Part shown: positions 22,835-31,680 of the stretch, piece by piece
Position numbering within the stretch: the first letter of the stretch is position 1
How the letters are laid out: each line of letters opens with the position of its first letter
Source of the DNA: an uncultured Prevotella sp.
Lineage (GTDB): Bacteria > Bacteroidota > Bacteroidia > Bacteroidales > Bacteroidaceae
DNA: 35,369 nt
Assembly (NCBI GenBank): GCA_946405145.1
Contig: CAMJGE010000020.1
Location: 1-35,369 of the forward strand
Direction: 5' to 3'
Notes under the pieces: generated by a model
Told to the model about the DNA's origin: nothing
The model's input: the letters and a program-made list of their open reading frames with translations, nothing else
Databases searched by the model: none
Translations under genes and position numbers: made by a program

Positions 22835-24610
22835 TTATGCCAGTTCAAGATCGAAAACCTGTCGTAGCTTGTCTATGGCAGGATTTTCTTTTGTCAGTTT
22901 CTCAAACTGTTCGCGGCGCGTCAGCGGCTTGGGCTGGTCTTGATGCTCAATGATACGGATTTCAAGCGAGATGTTCTCGTTCTGAAGTCCGTTCTTTAGT
23001 GTGCTGAGGATACGGCCTTTGAAATCCTCCATCTCCTGTTTGATCAGTGAATTGTCAACTTGTACTTCTATCTGTGGCAATTCTGTGATGGTAGGGTTCA
23101 TGTTCTTCATGCGGGTGGCAATGCCGCTGAGCTCTTGGGGCATACGATTACACATTGCCATCCATTGCAGTTCAAGATCCTCTTGCGAGAACTGTGCATT
23201 CTTCTGCTGGGGAATGGTTGTTGAAACGGTGCCTGGGATGATATTGATCTTTGACGGCTTCCCCTGGTCCATCAGATTGTTCCAGGAGAAGCCGATGCCG
23301 CCAAGCTTGACGCTAGCGGGGCTAGGCTTACTAGAACTACTAGGCTGGCTAGGACTACTAGGCTGGCTAGGCTTACTAGGGCTACTAGCCTTTGCTGCGA
23401 GGGGCTTAGCCGCGGCTACCTGTGGGGCCGCTGTCTTGGGCTGAGCCTGTCGCATCAGATGCATAAACAGGGATTTTAATCTTCTGGGGCGACGCCCCGC
23501 GCTGTCGCCTTCATCGTCGGGTTGTGTGATCTGGGCTATCTCGATCAGTGTCAGTTCCACAAGCAGACGCTTGTTGCTCGACTGGCGATAGTTGATATCA
23601 CACTGATTCATCTTTTTCAGTGCCTGATAAAGGAAACGGGTCTCGCATCGCTTCGCCTGATCCTGATAGCGCTGTCGTTGCTGATCGCTTACCTCCAGCA
23701 GAGGGAGTGTCTGCGGATCTTTTGCCATCAATACGTTACGGACGTGCTTAGCAAGTCCCTGGATCAGCAGACCGCCGTCGAATCCCTTGTTGATGACGTT
23801 ATTCAGCAGCAGCATGATGTCGCTAACCTTATTCTCGATAGAGAGATCGATAATCTGGAAATAGTTTTCGGCATCCAGCACGTTCAGGTCTTCAATCACT
23901 TTCTCGTAGGTGATGTTCCCCTGACAGAATGATGCAGCCTGGTCGAAGATGGAGAGGGCGTCACGCATTCCGCCATCTGCCTTTTCGGCAATCACGGCCA
24001 GAGCCTGCTCCTCATAAGTGATACCTTCCTTCTCCGCTACATGCTTCAGATGATCCACCGTGTTGCGAACCGTCATACGCTCGAAGTCATAAATCTGACA
24101 ACGACTCAGAATGGTTGGCAGGATCTTATGCTTCTCTGTGGTAGCCAGAATGAAGATGACGTGTGCGGGTGGCTCCTCCAGCGTTTTCAGAAAAGCGTTG
24201 AAGGCAGCCGTGGAAAGCATGTGCACCTCATCGATGATAAACACTTTGTATCTGCCAAGCTGCGGCGGGATGCGTGTCTGCTCCATCAGGGTCTTGATAT
24301 GCTCCACCGAGTTGTTTGATGCGGCATCAAGCTCGAAGATGTTCAGCGAGCGTTGCTCGTTAAACGACTGACAGCTTTCACATTCGTTACATGCCTCACC
24401 CTCAGCTGTAGGATTCTGACAGTTGATAGCTTTGGCAAAGATACGGGCACAGGTAGTCTTTCCCACACCTCGCGGCCCGCAGAACAGGTAGGCGTGTGCC
24501 AGTTTTCCGCTTTTTACGGCATTCTTCAGCGTAGTGGTCAAAGCCGCCTGCCCCACGACAGTGTCGAAGGTTATTGGACGGTATTTCCGTGCTGAAACGA
24601 TGTATTCCAT
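22835..24610 (-). CDS. dnaX: DNA polymerase III gamma/tau subunit
   Basis: The 591-residue clamp-loader ATPase. It starts MEYIVSARKYRPITF, has Walker A GPRGVGKT (45-52), the zinc cysteines 64, 74, 77 and 80 (CNECESC), the DEVHML Walker B and the SRCQIYDF sensor region. The middle of the C-terminal half has a low-complexity Ser/Pro/Lys segment (SPSKPSQPSSP and similar) encoded by short DNA repeats at about 23328-23395. It is followed by a conserved tau-like end. I chose the ATG at 24610, because the longer frame to 24643 would start inside the promoter. The promoter is TATCTTTG (minus, 24633-24640). Confidence 0.95.
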   Translation of the reverse strand: MEYIVSARKYRPITFDTVVGQAALTTTLKNAVKSGKLAHAYLFCGPRGVGKTTCARIFAKAINCQNPTAEGEACNECESCQSFNEQRSLNIFELDAASNNSVEHIKTLMEQTRIPPQLGRYKVFIIDEVHMLSTAAFNAFLKTLEEPPAHVIFILATTEKHKILPTILSRCQIYDFERMTVRNTVDHLKHVAEKEGITYEEQALAVIAEKADGGMRDALSIFDQAASFCQGNITYEKVIEDLNVLDAENYFQIIDLSIENKVSDIMLLLNNVINKGFDGGLLIQGLAKHVRNVLMAKDPQTLPLLEVSDQQRQRYQDQAKRCETRFLYQALKKMNQCDINYRQSSNKRLLVELTLIEIAQITQPDDEGDSAGRRPRRLKSLFMHLMRQAQPKTAAPQVAAAKPLAAKASSPSKPSQPSSPSQPSSSSKPSPASVKLGGIGFSWNNLMDQGKPSKINIIPGTVSTTIPQQKNAQFSQEDLELQWMAMCNRMPQELSGIATRMKNMNPTITELPQIEVQVDNSLIKQEMEDFKGRILSTLKNGLQNENISLEIRIIEHQDQPKPLTRREQFEKLTKENPAIDKLRQVFDLELA

Positions 24611-24632
24611 AATAATCTGAATAAATTTTTGG

Positions 24633-24744
24633 CAAAGATACAAAAATAATTAAAGGTAAAAGAGTAAAAGAGTAAAAAAGTAAATCCTTTCCTTCATTTT
24701 TTTACCTTTTTACCTTTTTACTTCTTTCTTTTTTTGTATCTTTG
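24633..24744. promoter_or_regulatory. Divergent dnaX / ftsB-like promoters with TTTTTAC arrays
   Basis: Minus-strand TATCTTTG (24633-24640) serves dnaX and plus-strand TATCTTTG (24737-24744) serves the gene at 24763. Upstream of each is an array of TTTTTAC(C/T) units reading toward its gene: 24652-24684 on minus and 24699-24722 on plus. The two arrays form an imperfect inverted repeat. No TTTG is present at the -33 positions. Confidence 0.6.
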
Positions 24745-24762
24745 CAGGCAAATTACGAATAT

Positions 24763-25122
24763 ATGAAAGGTTTGAATCGTGTAAAGACATTCCTGCTTCG
24801 GATTTGGCATTCTTTGTTCTTCAAGTATGCCGTCGTTACCATTGCGGGTCTCGCTATCGTCGGTTTCCTTGACGAGAGCAGTTTCTGGAGTCATTATAAG
24901 AATCTGCTGCACATCCGTGAGTTAAAGGAGGAAACTGAGAGATATAATGCAGAATTTCGTCGTGACCAGGCACGGATCCGTGAGTTGGACAGGAATCCGA
25001 AAGCAATGGAGAAGATAGCACGTGAGCGCTATTTCATGAAGGCTGACGATGAAGACATCTTCGTGTTGAGCGATGATGGTGAGGATGAAAACCCTATCAA
25101 GAAATATGCGACAACTGAATAA
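24763..25122 (+). CDS. ftsB: FtsB/DivIC-like septum formation initiator
   Basis: A 119-residue bitopic membrane protein. It has a short cytoplasmic N-terminus, one membrane segment (about 20-36, KYAVVTIAGLAIVGF), a periplasmic coiled coil (45-78, HIRELKEETERYNAE) and the FtsB/DivIC-type motif NPKAMEKIARERYFM. An acidic tail follows (DDEDIFVLSDDGEDE). Such proteins link the division complex with FtsL and FtsQ. I chose the ATG at 24763, 18 bp after the -7 box. Its end overlaps the next gene by 17 bp. Whether it is FtsB or DivIC by function cannot be told from sequence. Confidence 0.85.
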   Translation: MKGLNRVKTFLLRIWHSLFFKYAVVTIAGLAIVGFLDESSFWSHYKNLLHIRELKEETERYNAEFRRDQARIRELDRNPKAMEKIARERYFMKADDEDIFVLSDDGEDENPIKKYATTE

Positions 25123-25507
25123 AGTACAGACTGCGATATTTTTGCTGGGAGCCCTGCTGATGGTGATTGGAGCGGGTACCAGTGTGCTGGCATGGGACAG
25201 TGCTCCTTATGTATTTTCTGTTGGTGCCTTAGGTTTTGCATCGATGCAGATGCTTCAGCGTTATGAAGGAAGCAACTTCGTGCTCCGTCGTCTGCGCAGA
25301 ATCCAGTTGGTGAGTGATGTGTTTTTCCTGCTTTCAGGACTGCTGATGATAGCCAGTAAGGGTAATTTTTTAGGTCTTGACTATATCACATATATAGAAT
25401 ATGTATATAATAAGTGGGTCATTACCTTGCTGATTGCTGCAATCTTGCAACTCTATTCTACGCACAGAATAGGTAATGAATTGGAAAAAGAGGCAAAAAA
25501 ATTATAA
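25106..25507 (+). CDS. Small four-helix membrane protein, unknown function
   Basis: A 133-residue protein with four hydrophobic segments (about 9-29, 34-50, 69-83 and 104-118) and charged ends (EKEAKKL at the C-terminus). I know no named family for it. It overlaps the ftsB-like gene by 17 bp, so the two are translated from one mRNA. I chose the ATG at 25106, because frames further upstream read only the overlapping gene. A role in the cell envelope near the division protein is a guess from context alone. The operon ends at the terminator 25511-25547. Confidence 0.7.
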   Translation: MRQLNKVQTAIFLLGALLMVIGAGTSVLAWDSAPYVFSVGALGFASMQMLQRYEGSNFVLRRLRRIQLVSDVFFLLSGLLMIASKGNFLGLDYITYIEYVYNKWVITLLIAAILQLYSTHRIGNELEKEAKKL

Positions 25508-25510
25508 AAG

Positions 25511-25547
25511 TTTGCGCAATTGTTTTAAAATGCGCAAATTTTTTTTT
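25511..25547 (+). terminator. Intrinsic terminator
   Basis: TTTGCGCA (25511-25518) and TGCGCAAA (25531-25538) form an 8-bp stem followed by nine T, 4 bp after the stop of the membrane protein gene. Confidence 0.85.
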
Positions 25548-25566
25548 CTACTTCAATATATCGTTG

Positions 25567-25574
25567 TATTTTTG
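25567..25574 (+). promoter_or_regulatory. -7 element for the DUF4369-like / pyrC operon
   Basis: TATTTTTG, 19 bp before the ATG at 25594 and 20 bp after the preceding terminator T tract. No clear -33 TTTG. Confidence 0.55.
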
Positions 25575-25593
25575 CGCCACGAAAGGTATTAAT

Positions 25594-26397
25594 ATGAACA
25601 AGATTCTATACGCATTTGTCGTTATGGCCACGCTCGCATCCTGTGCGCAGTCCTATTCGATACAAGGTTCATCCTCTGTATCGTCACTTGATGGTAGTAA
25701 ACTCTATCTGAAAACGGTGAAGGATCAGGAACTGAAGAGCATGGATTCCTGTGATGTAGTGCATGGTAAATTCCGCTTCGCCGGTCTTCTTGATACGGTG
25801 AAGTTGGCTAATCTTTATATGGATGATGAGCCGCTTGCGATGCCTGTTGTTGTGGAGAAGGGCGAGATAGAAGTACACATCGACAATACAGGTCGCAGTG
25901 TCAGTGGCACGCCATTGAATGATAAGCTGTATCAGTTCATCAATCGTCACGACCAGATCGGTAACGAGATGAATGAGTTGTCGCACAAGCAGAGTCAGAT
26001 GCTGCTCGACGGTATCGATGAAGAGATTATCAATCGTAAGTTGTCTGCGGAGGCCGCTCGTCTGGCACAGCAGGAGGACAGCCTGGTGACTAACTTCATC
26101 GTCGAGAACTTCGATAATGTGTTGGGGCCTGGTGTCTTCATGATGATGACCAGTGGCTATCCTTACCCTGTGCTGACACCTCAGATTGAGGATATCATGA
26201 GTAAGGCCACCAAGAAATTCAAGGAGGATCCTTACGTGAAGCAGTATTATCAGGCGGCCAATGAGATTCAGGCTCGCCAGAACGGCTTGGTGGATGATAC
26301 GCCTCAGGCAGTTGCTCCCACACAGGTAGTGCCTGACACGCTGCCGCAGGTTGCTGACTCGATGGCTGCTCCTTCTCTCAACATCCCGCAGAAATGA
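25594..26397 (+). CDS. Lipoprotein with DUF4369-like domain
   Basis: A 267-residue lipoprotein: MNKILYAFVVMATLAS, then Cys17 in LASCAQ. Residues 25-115 look like the DUF4369 beta-domain (LYLKTVKDQELKSMDS, HGKFRFAG, VVVEKGEIEVHI), which often precedes a thioredoxin domain in Bacteroidota. Here no thioredoxin fold or CxxC motif follows. Instead there is a helical region, with a Pro/Val/Gln-rich C-terminal tail. I chose the ATG at 25594 for its clean signal peptide. It overlaps pyrC by 4 bp (ATGA). The function is unknown; the domain is thought to aid envelope redox or binding tasks in related proteins. Confidence 0.75.
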   Translation: MNKILYAFVVMATLASCAQSYSIQGSSSVSSLDGSKLYLKTVKDQELKSMDSCDVVHGKFRFAGLLDTVKLANLYMDDEPLAMPVVVEKGEIEVHIDNTGRSVSGTPLNDKLYQFINRHDQIGNEMNELSHKQSQMLLDGIDEEIINRKLSAEAARLAQQEDSLVTNFIVENFDNVLGPGVFMMMTSGYPYPVLTPQIEDIMSKATKKFKEDPYVKQYYQAANEIQARQNGLVDDTPQAVAPTQVVPDTLPQVADSMAAPSLNIPQK

Positions 26398-27719
26398 GAA
26401 CGCTGATTAAAGGCGGAACGCTGGTAAATGAGGGCCGCGTGTTTAACGGCTCCATCCTCATTGAGGATTCCCAGATAGCTCAGATTTACACAGAACCCCA
26501 TACACCCGAAGCATCCTATGATGAGGTCATAGATGCTTCGGGCTGTTTTATCCTGCCTGGTGTCATCGACGATCATGTGCATTTCCGTGAACCAGGACTG
26601 ACGGCTAAGGCCGATATCGAGAGTGAGAGCCGTGCGGCGGCGGCAGGTGGCATAACGACCTATTTCGATATGCCTAACACAGTGCCGCAGACCACCACCT
26701 TGGAGGCTTTGGATGAGAAATTCGCACTTGCTGCCCAGAAGAGTCATGTGAACTACTCGTTCTTCTTTGGTGCTACCAATGATAATGCAGCCCTCTTGCT
26801 AGAGCTCGACGTGCATCGTATTCCTGGTGTGAAGCTGTTTATGGGAAGCTCTACGGGCAATATGCTGGTGGATCGCAGAGAGGCACTTGAAACGATCTTC
26901 GCTTCTTCCAAGCTTCCCATCATGACGCACTGCGAAGATACTGATATCATTAATCGCAATATGGCTGAGGCTATCCGGAAATATGGTGATGACCCGAAGG
27001 TGACGCATCATCCTGAGATCCGCAGCGAGGAAGCCTGTTATGAGAGTACGAAGTTAGCCGTAGAGCTGGCACGTCAGCATCAGGCTCGCCTGCATGTGGC
27101 TCATCTCACAACGGCTCGTGAGTTGGAACTGATCTCTCCAGAATATCCTGCTATCACTGCTGAGGCCACCGTGTCACATCTCTATTTCTACGATCGGGAC
27201 TATGCGGCTTTGGGTTCTCGCATCAAGTGTAATCCTGCCATCAAGACCCTGCATGATCGTGATGCCTTGCGTGAGGCACTCAACGATGGAAGAATCTCTG
27301 TGATAGGCACGGATCATGCACCCCATCTGCTGTCTCAGAAAGAGGGTGGATGCCAGAAAGCAGCCAGTGGTATGCCGATGATACAGTTCTCGTTGGTGAC
27401 GATGCTCGAACTCGTGGATCAGGGTGTGCTCTCCATCGAACGTCTAGTGGAGCTGATGTGTCATAATCCAGCCCGTCTTTTTGAGGTGCAGCGTCGTGGT
27501 TTCCTCCGTGAGGGCTATCAGGCCGATATCGTGTTGGTGCGCCCTGATACCGGATGGACAGTGACAAAGGATGTGATTCAGAGTAAATGCGGTTGGAGCC
27601 CGATGGAAGGTCACATGTACCTGTGGCGCGTTGAACGTACCCTCTGCAATGGACATACCGTTTATCAGCAGGGTAGGGTGGATACCAGTTACATCGGCCA
27701 ACCAGTAACTTTCAGATGA
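26394..27719 (+). CDS. pyrC: Dihydroorotase
   Basis: A 441-residue zinc amidohydrolase that closes carbamoyl-aspartate to dihydroorotate in pyrimidine synthesis. Metal ligands His61 and His63 are in DDHVHFREPG. Also seen are GVKLFMGSSTG, THCED, HVAHLTT and GTDHAPH with the catalytic Asp. This is the class I (longer, PyrC-like amidohydrolase) form. Its start overlaps the lipoprotein gene by 4 bp and its stop overlaps the next gene by 4 bp, so all three genes are translationally coupled. Allantoinase or hydantoinase are relatives, but the motif set favours dihydroorotase. Confidence 0.92.
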   Translation: MRTLIKGGTLVNEGRVFNGSILIEDSQIAQIYTEPHTPEASYDEVIDASGCFILPGVIDDHVHFREPGLTAKADIESESRAAAAGGITTYFDMPNTVPQTTTLEALDEKFALAAQKSHVNYSFFFGATNDNAALLLELDVHRIPGVKLFMGSSTGNMLVDRREALETIFASSKLPIMTHCEDTDIINRNMAEAIRKYGDDPKVTHHPEIRSEEACYESTKLAVELARQHQARLHVAHLTTARELELISPEYPAITAEATVSHLYFYDRDYAALGSRIKCNPAIKTLHDRDALREALNDGRISVIGTDHAPHLLSQKEGGCQKAASGMPMIQFSLVTMLELVDQGVLSIERLVELMCHNPARLFEVQRRGFLREGYQADIVLVRPDTGWTVTKDVIQSKCGWSPMEGHMYLWRVERTLCNGHTVYQQGRVDTSYIGQPVTFR

Positions 27720-28519
27720 TACAGACTTACGATATTTCCCAACTCAGGCCTTATATCAACTGGCCTTATTTCTTCTTTGCCTGGCAGGTGAAAGACCCGT
27801 CGGAGAAAGAGCGATTACACCAGGAGGCTGAGGCTTTTCTTGATTCGTTGGAAGGGAAATATCATGCCCATGCACTCTTTCTGTTGCTTGATGCCTATAG
27901 CGATGGTGATGATATCATCGTGTCAGGCAACAAGCGCATCCCGATGCTCCGTCAGCAGGAGGTGGGTAGTGGCTATCGTTCTTTGTCGGATTATGTCGCA
28001 CCTTTAGCGTCTGCAGCCTCCTCATCATTAACTTCCAAGATCGGACTTTTTGCCACTTCTGTCGATACGGGCTTGGAGACGGATTTTTCGTCTGATGCCT
28101 ATCAGAAGATGATGGCACAGCTGTTGGCTGATCGTCTGGCTGAGGCTGCGGCAGAAGTGCTGCACTTGCAGGTTCGCAAGCAACTCTGGGGCTATGCGCC
28201 TGATGAGAATCTCTCGATTGCGGATATGCTGGTGGAGAAGTTTCTGGGCATCCGTCCTGCGGTGGGCTATCCCTCGTTGCCGGATACCAGTCTGAACTTC
28301 GTGCTGGATGACCTGTTGGATATGAAACAGATCGGCATCCGTCTGACGGAGAGTGGTGCCATGAAACCCCATGCAAGTGTCAGCGGTCTGATGCTGGCTC
28401 ATCCCGAAGCCCATTATTTCAACCTGGGAAAAATAGGGGAAGACCAGCTGCAGGCCTATGCCCGCCGTCGTGGTCTTCCCATAGAAATCTGCCGCAAATT
28501 CCTCGCGGCTAATCTCTGA
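27716..28519 (+). CDS. Stand-alone methionine synthase (MetH) reactivation domain
   Basis: A 267-residue protein made of the C-terminal activation module of cobalamin-dependent methionine synthase and nothing else. The module binds S-adenosylmethionine and reductively remethylates oxidised cobalamin. Matches seen: YINWPYFFFAWQV, ADRLAEAAAEVLH, WGYAPDENLS, the AdoMet-binding RPAVGYP (180-186), LTESGAMKPHASVSG, and the end RRRGLP with FLAANL. E. coli MetH has the same segments in the same order. No homocysteine, folate or B12-binding domain is present, so a partner must be encoded elsewhere. It overlaps pyrC by 4 bp. Its stop abuts the converging GH5 stop with no gap. Confidence 0.88.
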   Translation: MIQTYDISQLRPYINWPYFFFAWQVKDPSEKERLHQEAEAFLDSLEGKYHAHALFLLLDAYSDGDDIIVSGNKRIPMLRQQEVGSGYRSLSDYVAPLASAASSSLTSKIGLFATSVDTGLETDFSSDAYQKMMAQLLADRLAEAAAEVLHLQVRKQLWGYAPDENLSIADMLVEKFLGIRPAVGYPSLPDTSLNFVLDDLLDMKQIGIRLTESGAMKPHASVSGLMLAHPEAHYFNLGKIGEDQLQAYARRRGLPIEICRKFLAANL

Positions 28520-29662
28520 TTATTTCTTCTCCAGGGGCTTGCCTGACATCAGGAGCTCTACCAGGGGATAGTCCTTGAAGCTGTGGCGCTGCTGATCCCA
28601 GAAACCGAAGTCGGCATCGTAGCACCATGTGGTCCAGGCGATATTGAACTCATCGAAGACGGTCAGCATATCACGTGTCCAGTTATAGGCGAGTTCACGA
28701 TCCACCGGCTCATACACGCCCCACTCACCGCAGAACAGCTGCAGGTCGTATTTCTTCGCAGCCTCGATGGCATCCTTGAACTGCTCACGGATCTTGTTGA
28801 TATCCCATACTCCCTCTGTATATTGCTTCAGCTCAGCCTTGATCTCATCCGGAGCTGCCTCGTAATCCTCTTTTGACACCAGCACACCAGGATAGTGGAT
28901 CTTACCCTTATATTTGCCCAGTGGTGTCCACCAGGCACCGTAGTGAGTGAGCAGCATCGGATTGTAGTAGTGGAAAGAGAGCACGATGTTCTTGTCACCC
29001 TCAGGCACCTTCAGATACTTCATCGTCTCGTGACCCTGCCAGCGGTTTGAGCCGATGACAAGTGTGCGCTGAGGCTCTCTTGAACGGAGTGCTTTATGTA
29101 CCTTTGCCACCAGCTGGTTCCACTGCTCATGCTCATCAGCCACAGGCTCGTTCATAAACTCGTAAGCCACCCAGTCGCAGCTGCGGTTCTTCAGGAAGTC
29201 AGAGAGCTGATACCACAGGTTGATCAGATCCTGCTGTGCCTTCTCAGAGGTGAAGAGGGTGTTAGCAGCCTGATTATTCTCGTTGACGGCATTAAAATAG
29301 TGAGAACGGATGATGTGCAGATCCACGATGGCACGCAGATTGTGCTTGCGGCTCCAGTCGAGGGCATTGTTCAGCAAGTCCCATGCCTCAGGCAGCTTAT
29401 TGCCCTTCTCATCCCAGAACTGTACCTCATCGATGGGGATACGCACGAAGTCGAATCCCAGATCCTCCAGACGGTCGAAATCATCCTCCTGGATATGGAG
29501 GCGACGGGCCTCACCACGCTGTTCCGACTGTGACAGCCAATGGCTGACGTTTGTTCCGCGCTTGATGCGGAAGTTGTTCACCTTGTTTGACTGAGCCATA
29601 CTGCCCATCGATACCAGCAATGATGCCATAACAACTGCCAGTTTGAAAATACACTTTCTCAT
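28520..29662 (-). CDS. GH5 endo-glucanase (cellulase-type)
   Basis: A 380-residue secreted glycoside hydrolase family 5 enzyme. Residues 1-23 are a signal peptide ending in SMAQ. The (beta/alpha)8 barrel has RGTNVSHWLSQS, FVRIPIDE, VDLHIIRS, acid/base Glu172 in YEFMNEP, HYYNP, and nucleophile Glu313 in FCGEWGVY. It lacks a carbohydrate-binding module or dockerin. Substrate is probably a beta-1,4-glucan or mixed-linkage glucan; a mannanase activity cannot be ruled out. It is 39 bp downstream of the metallophosphoesterase gene. I see no -7 motif in that gap, so it is likely the last gene of the GT2-plsC-phosphoesterase operon. Confidence 0.88.
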   Translation of the reverse strand: MRKCIFKLAVVMASLLVSMGSMAQSNKVNNFRIKRGTNVSHWLSQSEQRGEARRLHIQEDDFDRLEDLGFDFVRIPIDEVQFWDEKGNKLPEAWDLLNNALDWSRKHNLRAIVDLHIIRSHYFNAVNENNQAANTLFTSEKAQQDLINLWYQLSDFLKNRSCDWVAYEFMNEPVADEHEQWNQLVAKVHKALRSREPQRTLVIGSNRWQGHETMKYLKVPEGDKNIVLSFHYYNPMLLTHYGAWWTPLGKYKGKIHYPGVLVSKEDYEAAPDEIKAELKQYTEGVWDINKIREQFKDAIEAAKKYDLQLFCGEWGVYEPVDRELAYNWTRDMLTVFDEFNIAWTTWCYDADFGFWDQQRHSFKDYPLVELLMSGKPLEKK

Positions 29663-29701
29663 AATCTTTTAGGTTTTCTAAGTTAGTTATTACGCTTCTT
29701 T

Positions 29702-30895
29702 CTATTTTGTTTTCAGTGTCAGCACAACAATCTCACCCGTAGCGCCAAAGCGGAAGGGAATCAGACCGCCCAGACCTGCTGTTACAAACAGTTTCTGCCG
29801 ACCCTCTTCATACCAGCCCCAGAACTCCTTGCCTAAGACCGACATCGGGCACCAGCCAAAGATGTTGAACTGCATGGCGTGGGTATGTCCGCTGAGGGTG
29901 AGCTGGGCTCTTCCATCGGGAATAATCTTACGTCGCCAGGATGAGGGATCGTGTTCCAGCATCAGCACGAAATCTCCGTCCTTTACATCTTTCAGAGTCT
30001 TAGCGATATCGCCTTTCTGAGGGAAGTGCTTGCCGTCGCCATCGTTCTCCATACCAGCTAATATAATCTGGTCAGTGTCGCGCTGAATCGTCTGACTCTC
30101 ATTGAGCAGCAGTGTCCAGCCCAGCTGTTTCTCCAGACTGATGGTCTCTTTGATGTTTGCCACCTTGATGGCTTCGTCGCAGCCCAGATATTCAGCATAG
30201 TCGTGATTACCAAGAATGGAGAAGACACCATCCTTTGCCTTCAACTTACTCAGGGTTTTGATGTGGGGATAGAGGTCAGCCGGCTGGATGTTCAGCAGAT
30301 CGCCAGTAAACACAATCATATCCGGCTGTTGGGCGTTAATGCTGTCAATGGCTTGCTCTAATACCCAGGTATTGCGCTGTTGGTAACTACCTACGTGGGC
30401 ATCAGAGAGAATCACGATGCGATAGCCGTCGAAGGCATTAGGGAGTTCTTCCGACACGTACTCTGTATGGTTTACCTCAAACTTATTAAACCCGGGGAAT
30501 GCCCCCCAGAGCACAATAAACCAGATGATGGGAATCAGTATGACTCCTAAAAAGTTACCGTAGTTTTTGCGGGGCTTCTCTTTGTCCTTCGTGCAATACT
30601 TCCTGACGAGTGCCGAACAGCCTCTGCCCGCAAGCGAACAAAGGATGAATATCCACATGGGAGCTATCACCAGTCCTATCAATAATAGGTAGATGTACAA
30701 CACGATGATGCGGTCGTTGTTGGGAATAAAGTTTGGCTCTAAAGCCAGGTAGATGGTGTAGGCCACCATTCCCACGCTGGGTAGCCATAACAATACTTGT
30801 TTCCACCATTCCGAATGCTTAAAAAAACGCAGATAGAAGAATAGAAACGGTAGGATGTTCAGCAATAGGAACACTATAAAACTTCTTGCAATCAT
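29702..30895 (-). CDS. Membrane-anchored metallophosphoesterase
   Basis: A 397-residue protein of the calcineurin-like phosphoesterase superfamily. The N-terminal 135 residues contain about four membrane segments. The catalytic domain has the full metal-site set: SDAHVG (164-169), FTGDLLN (about 196-202), LGNHDY (228-233) and SGHTHAMQ. This arrangement resembles YkuE/YaeI-type proteins and LpxG, some of which cleave UDP-diacylglucosamine in lipid A synthesis. The exact substrate is not readable here. The start overlaps the plsC-like gene by 4 bp, which supports an envelope-lipid role. Confidence 0.88.
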   Translation of the reverse strand: MIARSFIVFLLLNILPFLFFYLRFFKHSEWWKQVLLWLPSVGMVAYTIYLALEPNFIPNNDRIIVLYIYLLLIGLVIAPMWIFILCSLAGRGCSALVRKYCTKDKEKPRKNYGNFLGVILIPIIWFIVLWGAFPGFNKFEVNHTEYVSEELPNAFDGYRIVILSDAHVGSYQQRNTWVLEQAIDSINAQQPDMIVFTGDLLNIQPADLYPHIKTLSKLKAKDGVFSILGNHDYAEYLGCDEAIKVANIKETISLEKQLGWTLLLNESQTIQRDTDQIILAGMENDGDGKHFPQKGDIAKTLKDVKDGDFVLMLEHDPSSWRRKIIPDGRAQLTLSGHTHAMQFNIFGWCPMSVLGKEFWGWYEEGRQKLFVTAGLGGLIPFRFGATGEIVVLTLKTK

Positions 30896-31665
30896 TGGTC
30901 TGGATTTTCTATAAAACCTTGATATTCAGGAACCAGTCCAGACATGACGGAATCGTATGCCTGGTGCATGGTAGCAGCCACATTGTCAGGACCCTGTCCT
31001 ACAGGGTAGATAGGCTGATGGATAGTCAGTGAGAGCGGATGCCAGTTGATGAGATTGATGAATCCCTTTGTACGTGGCAGGATGTCGAAAGAGCCATTGA
31101 TGGTCAGCGGCACTACAGGCAGCTGCAACTCGTCGGCAAGTGCGAAGGCACCCTTCCTGAAGATACCCATGTGACCTGTGAACGAACGGGCACCCTCTGG
31201 GAACACCGTCACACTATATCCCTCCTGCAGAATCTCACGGGCTCGCTCGTAAGTCCTTTGTATCTTTTTCGGTCCACGCTTATCTACAAATATCTGATGT
31301 GACTTTCTGCAGGCATAGCCGATAAACGGAATCTTGCCCAACTCATGTTTCATCATCCACTTAAAGTTGCGCCCCAGATACCCGTAGATCACAAAGATGT
31401 CGAAGATACCCTGATGGTTGGCCACAAACACGTAGCTCTGATCCTTCTCCAGGTTCTCTTTCCCTTCAATCTTAATGGGTAGCAACAATGTTCTCACAAT
31501 AATCTTAGCCCACCATCTTCCAGGATAATAGCCCCAGAAGTGGCCATTGCCGATAGTAGTACCAATACCTACCTCCAGTGCTGTAAAGATGGTGATAAAC
31601 AGCAGTACTGGCAGACCTATGATGATCTGATAGATAATGTATAGTATCTTAAAAAATAGCTTCAC
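30892..31665 (-). CDS. plsC: 1-acyl-sn-glycerol-3-phosphate acyltransferase-like protein
   Basis: A 257-residue membrane acyltransferase of the PlsC family, which adds the second acyl chain to lysophosphatidic acid. The N-terminal 35 residues are a membrane helix. The catalytic NHxxxxD motif is NHQGIFD (83-89), and the substrate motif FPEGARS is at 155-161, followed by VVPLTING. Length is normal. It sits 15 bp after the glycosyltransferase gene and overlaps the phosphoesterase gene by 4 bp. Other glycerolipid or ornithine-lipid acyltransferases share these motifs, so the exact substrate is less certain than the family. Confidence 0.9.
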   Translation of the reverse strand: MKLFFKILYIIYQIIIGLPVLLFITIFTALEVGIGTTIGNGHFWGYYPGRWWAKIIVRTLLLPIKIEGKENLEKDQSYVFVANHQGIFDIFVIYGYLGRNFKWMMKHELGKIPFIGYACRKSHQIFVDKRGPKKIQRTYERAREILQEGYSVTVFPEGARSFTGHMGIFRKGAFALADELQLPVVPLTINGSFDILPRTKGFINLINWHPLSLTIHQPIYPVGQGPDNVAATMHQAYDSVMSGLVPEYQGFIENPDQ

Positions 31666-31680
31666 CTTTTTGTTCTTATG

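Noticed and set aside
22819..22837. Hairpin TAAGGGC/GCCCTTA between the response regulator gene and dnaX
   Set aside because: No T tract follows on either strand, so it is not called a terminator, though it may slow polymerase.
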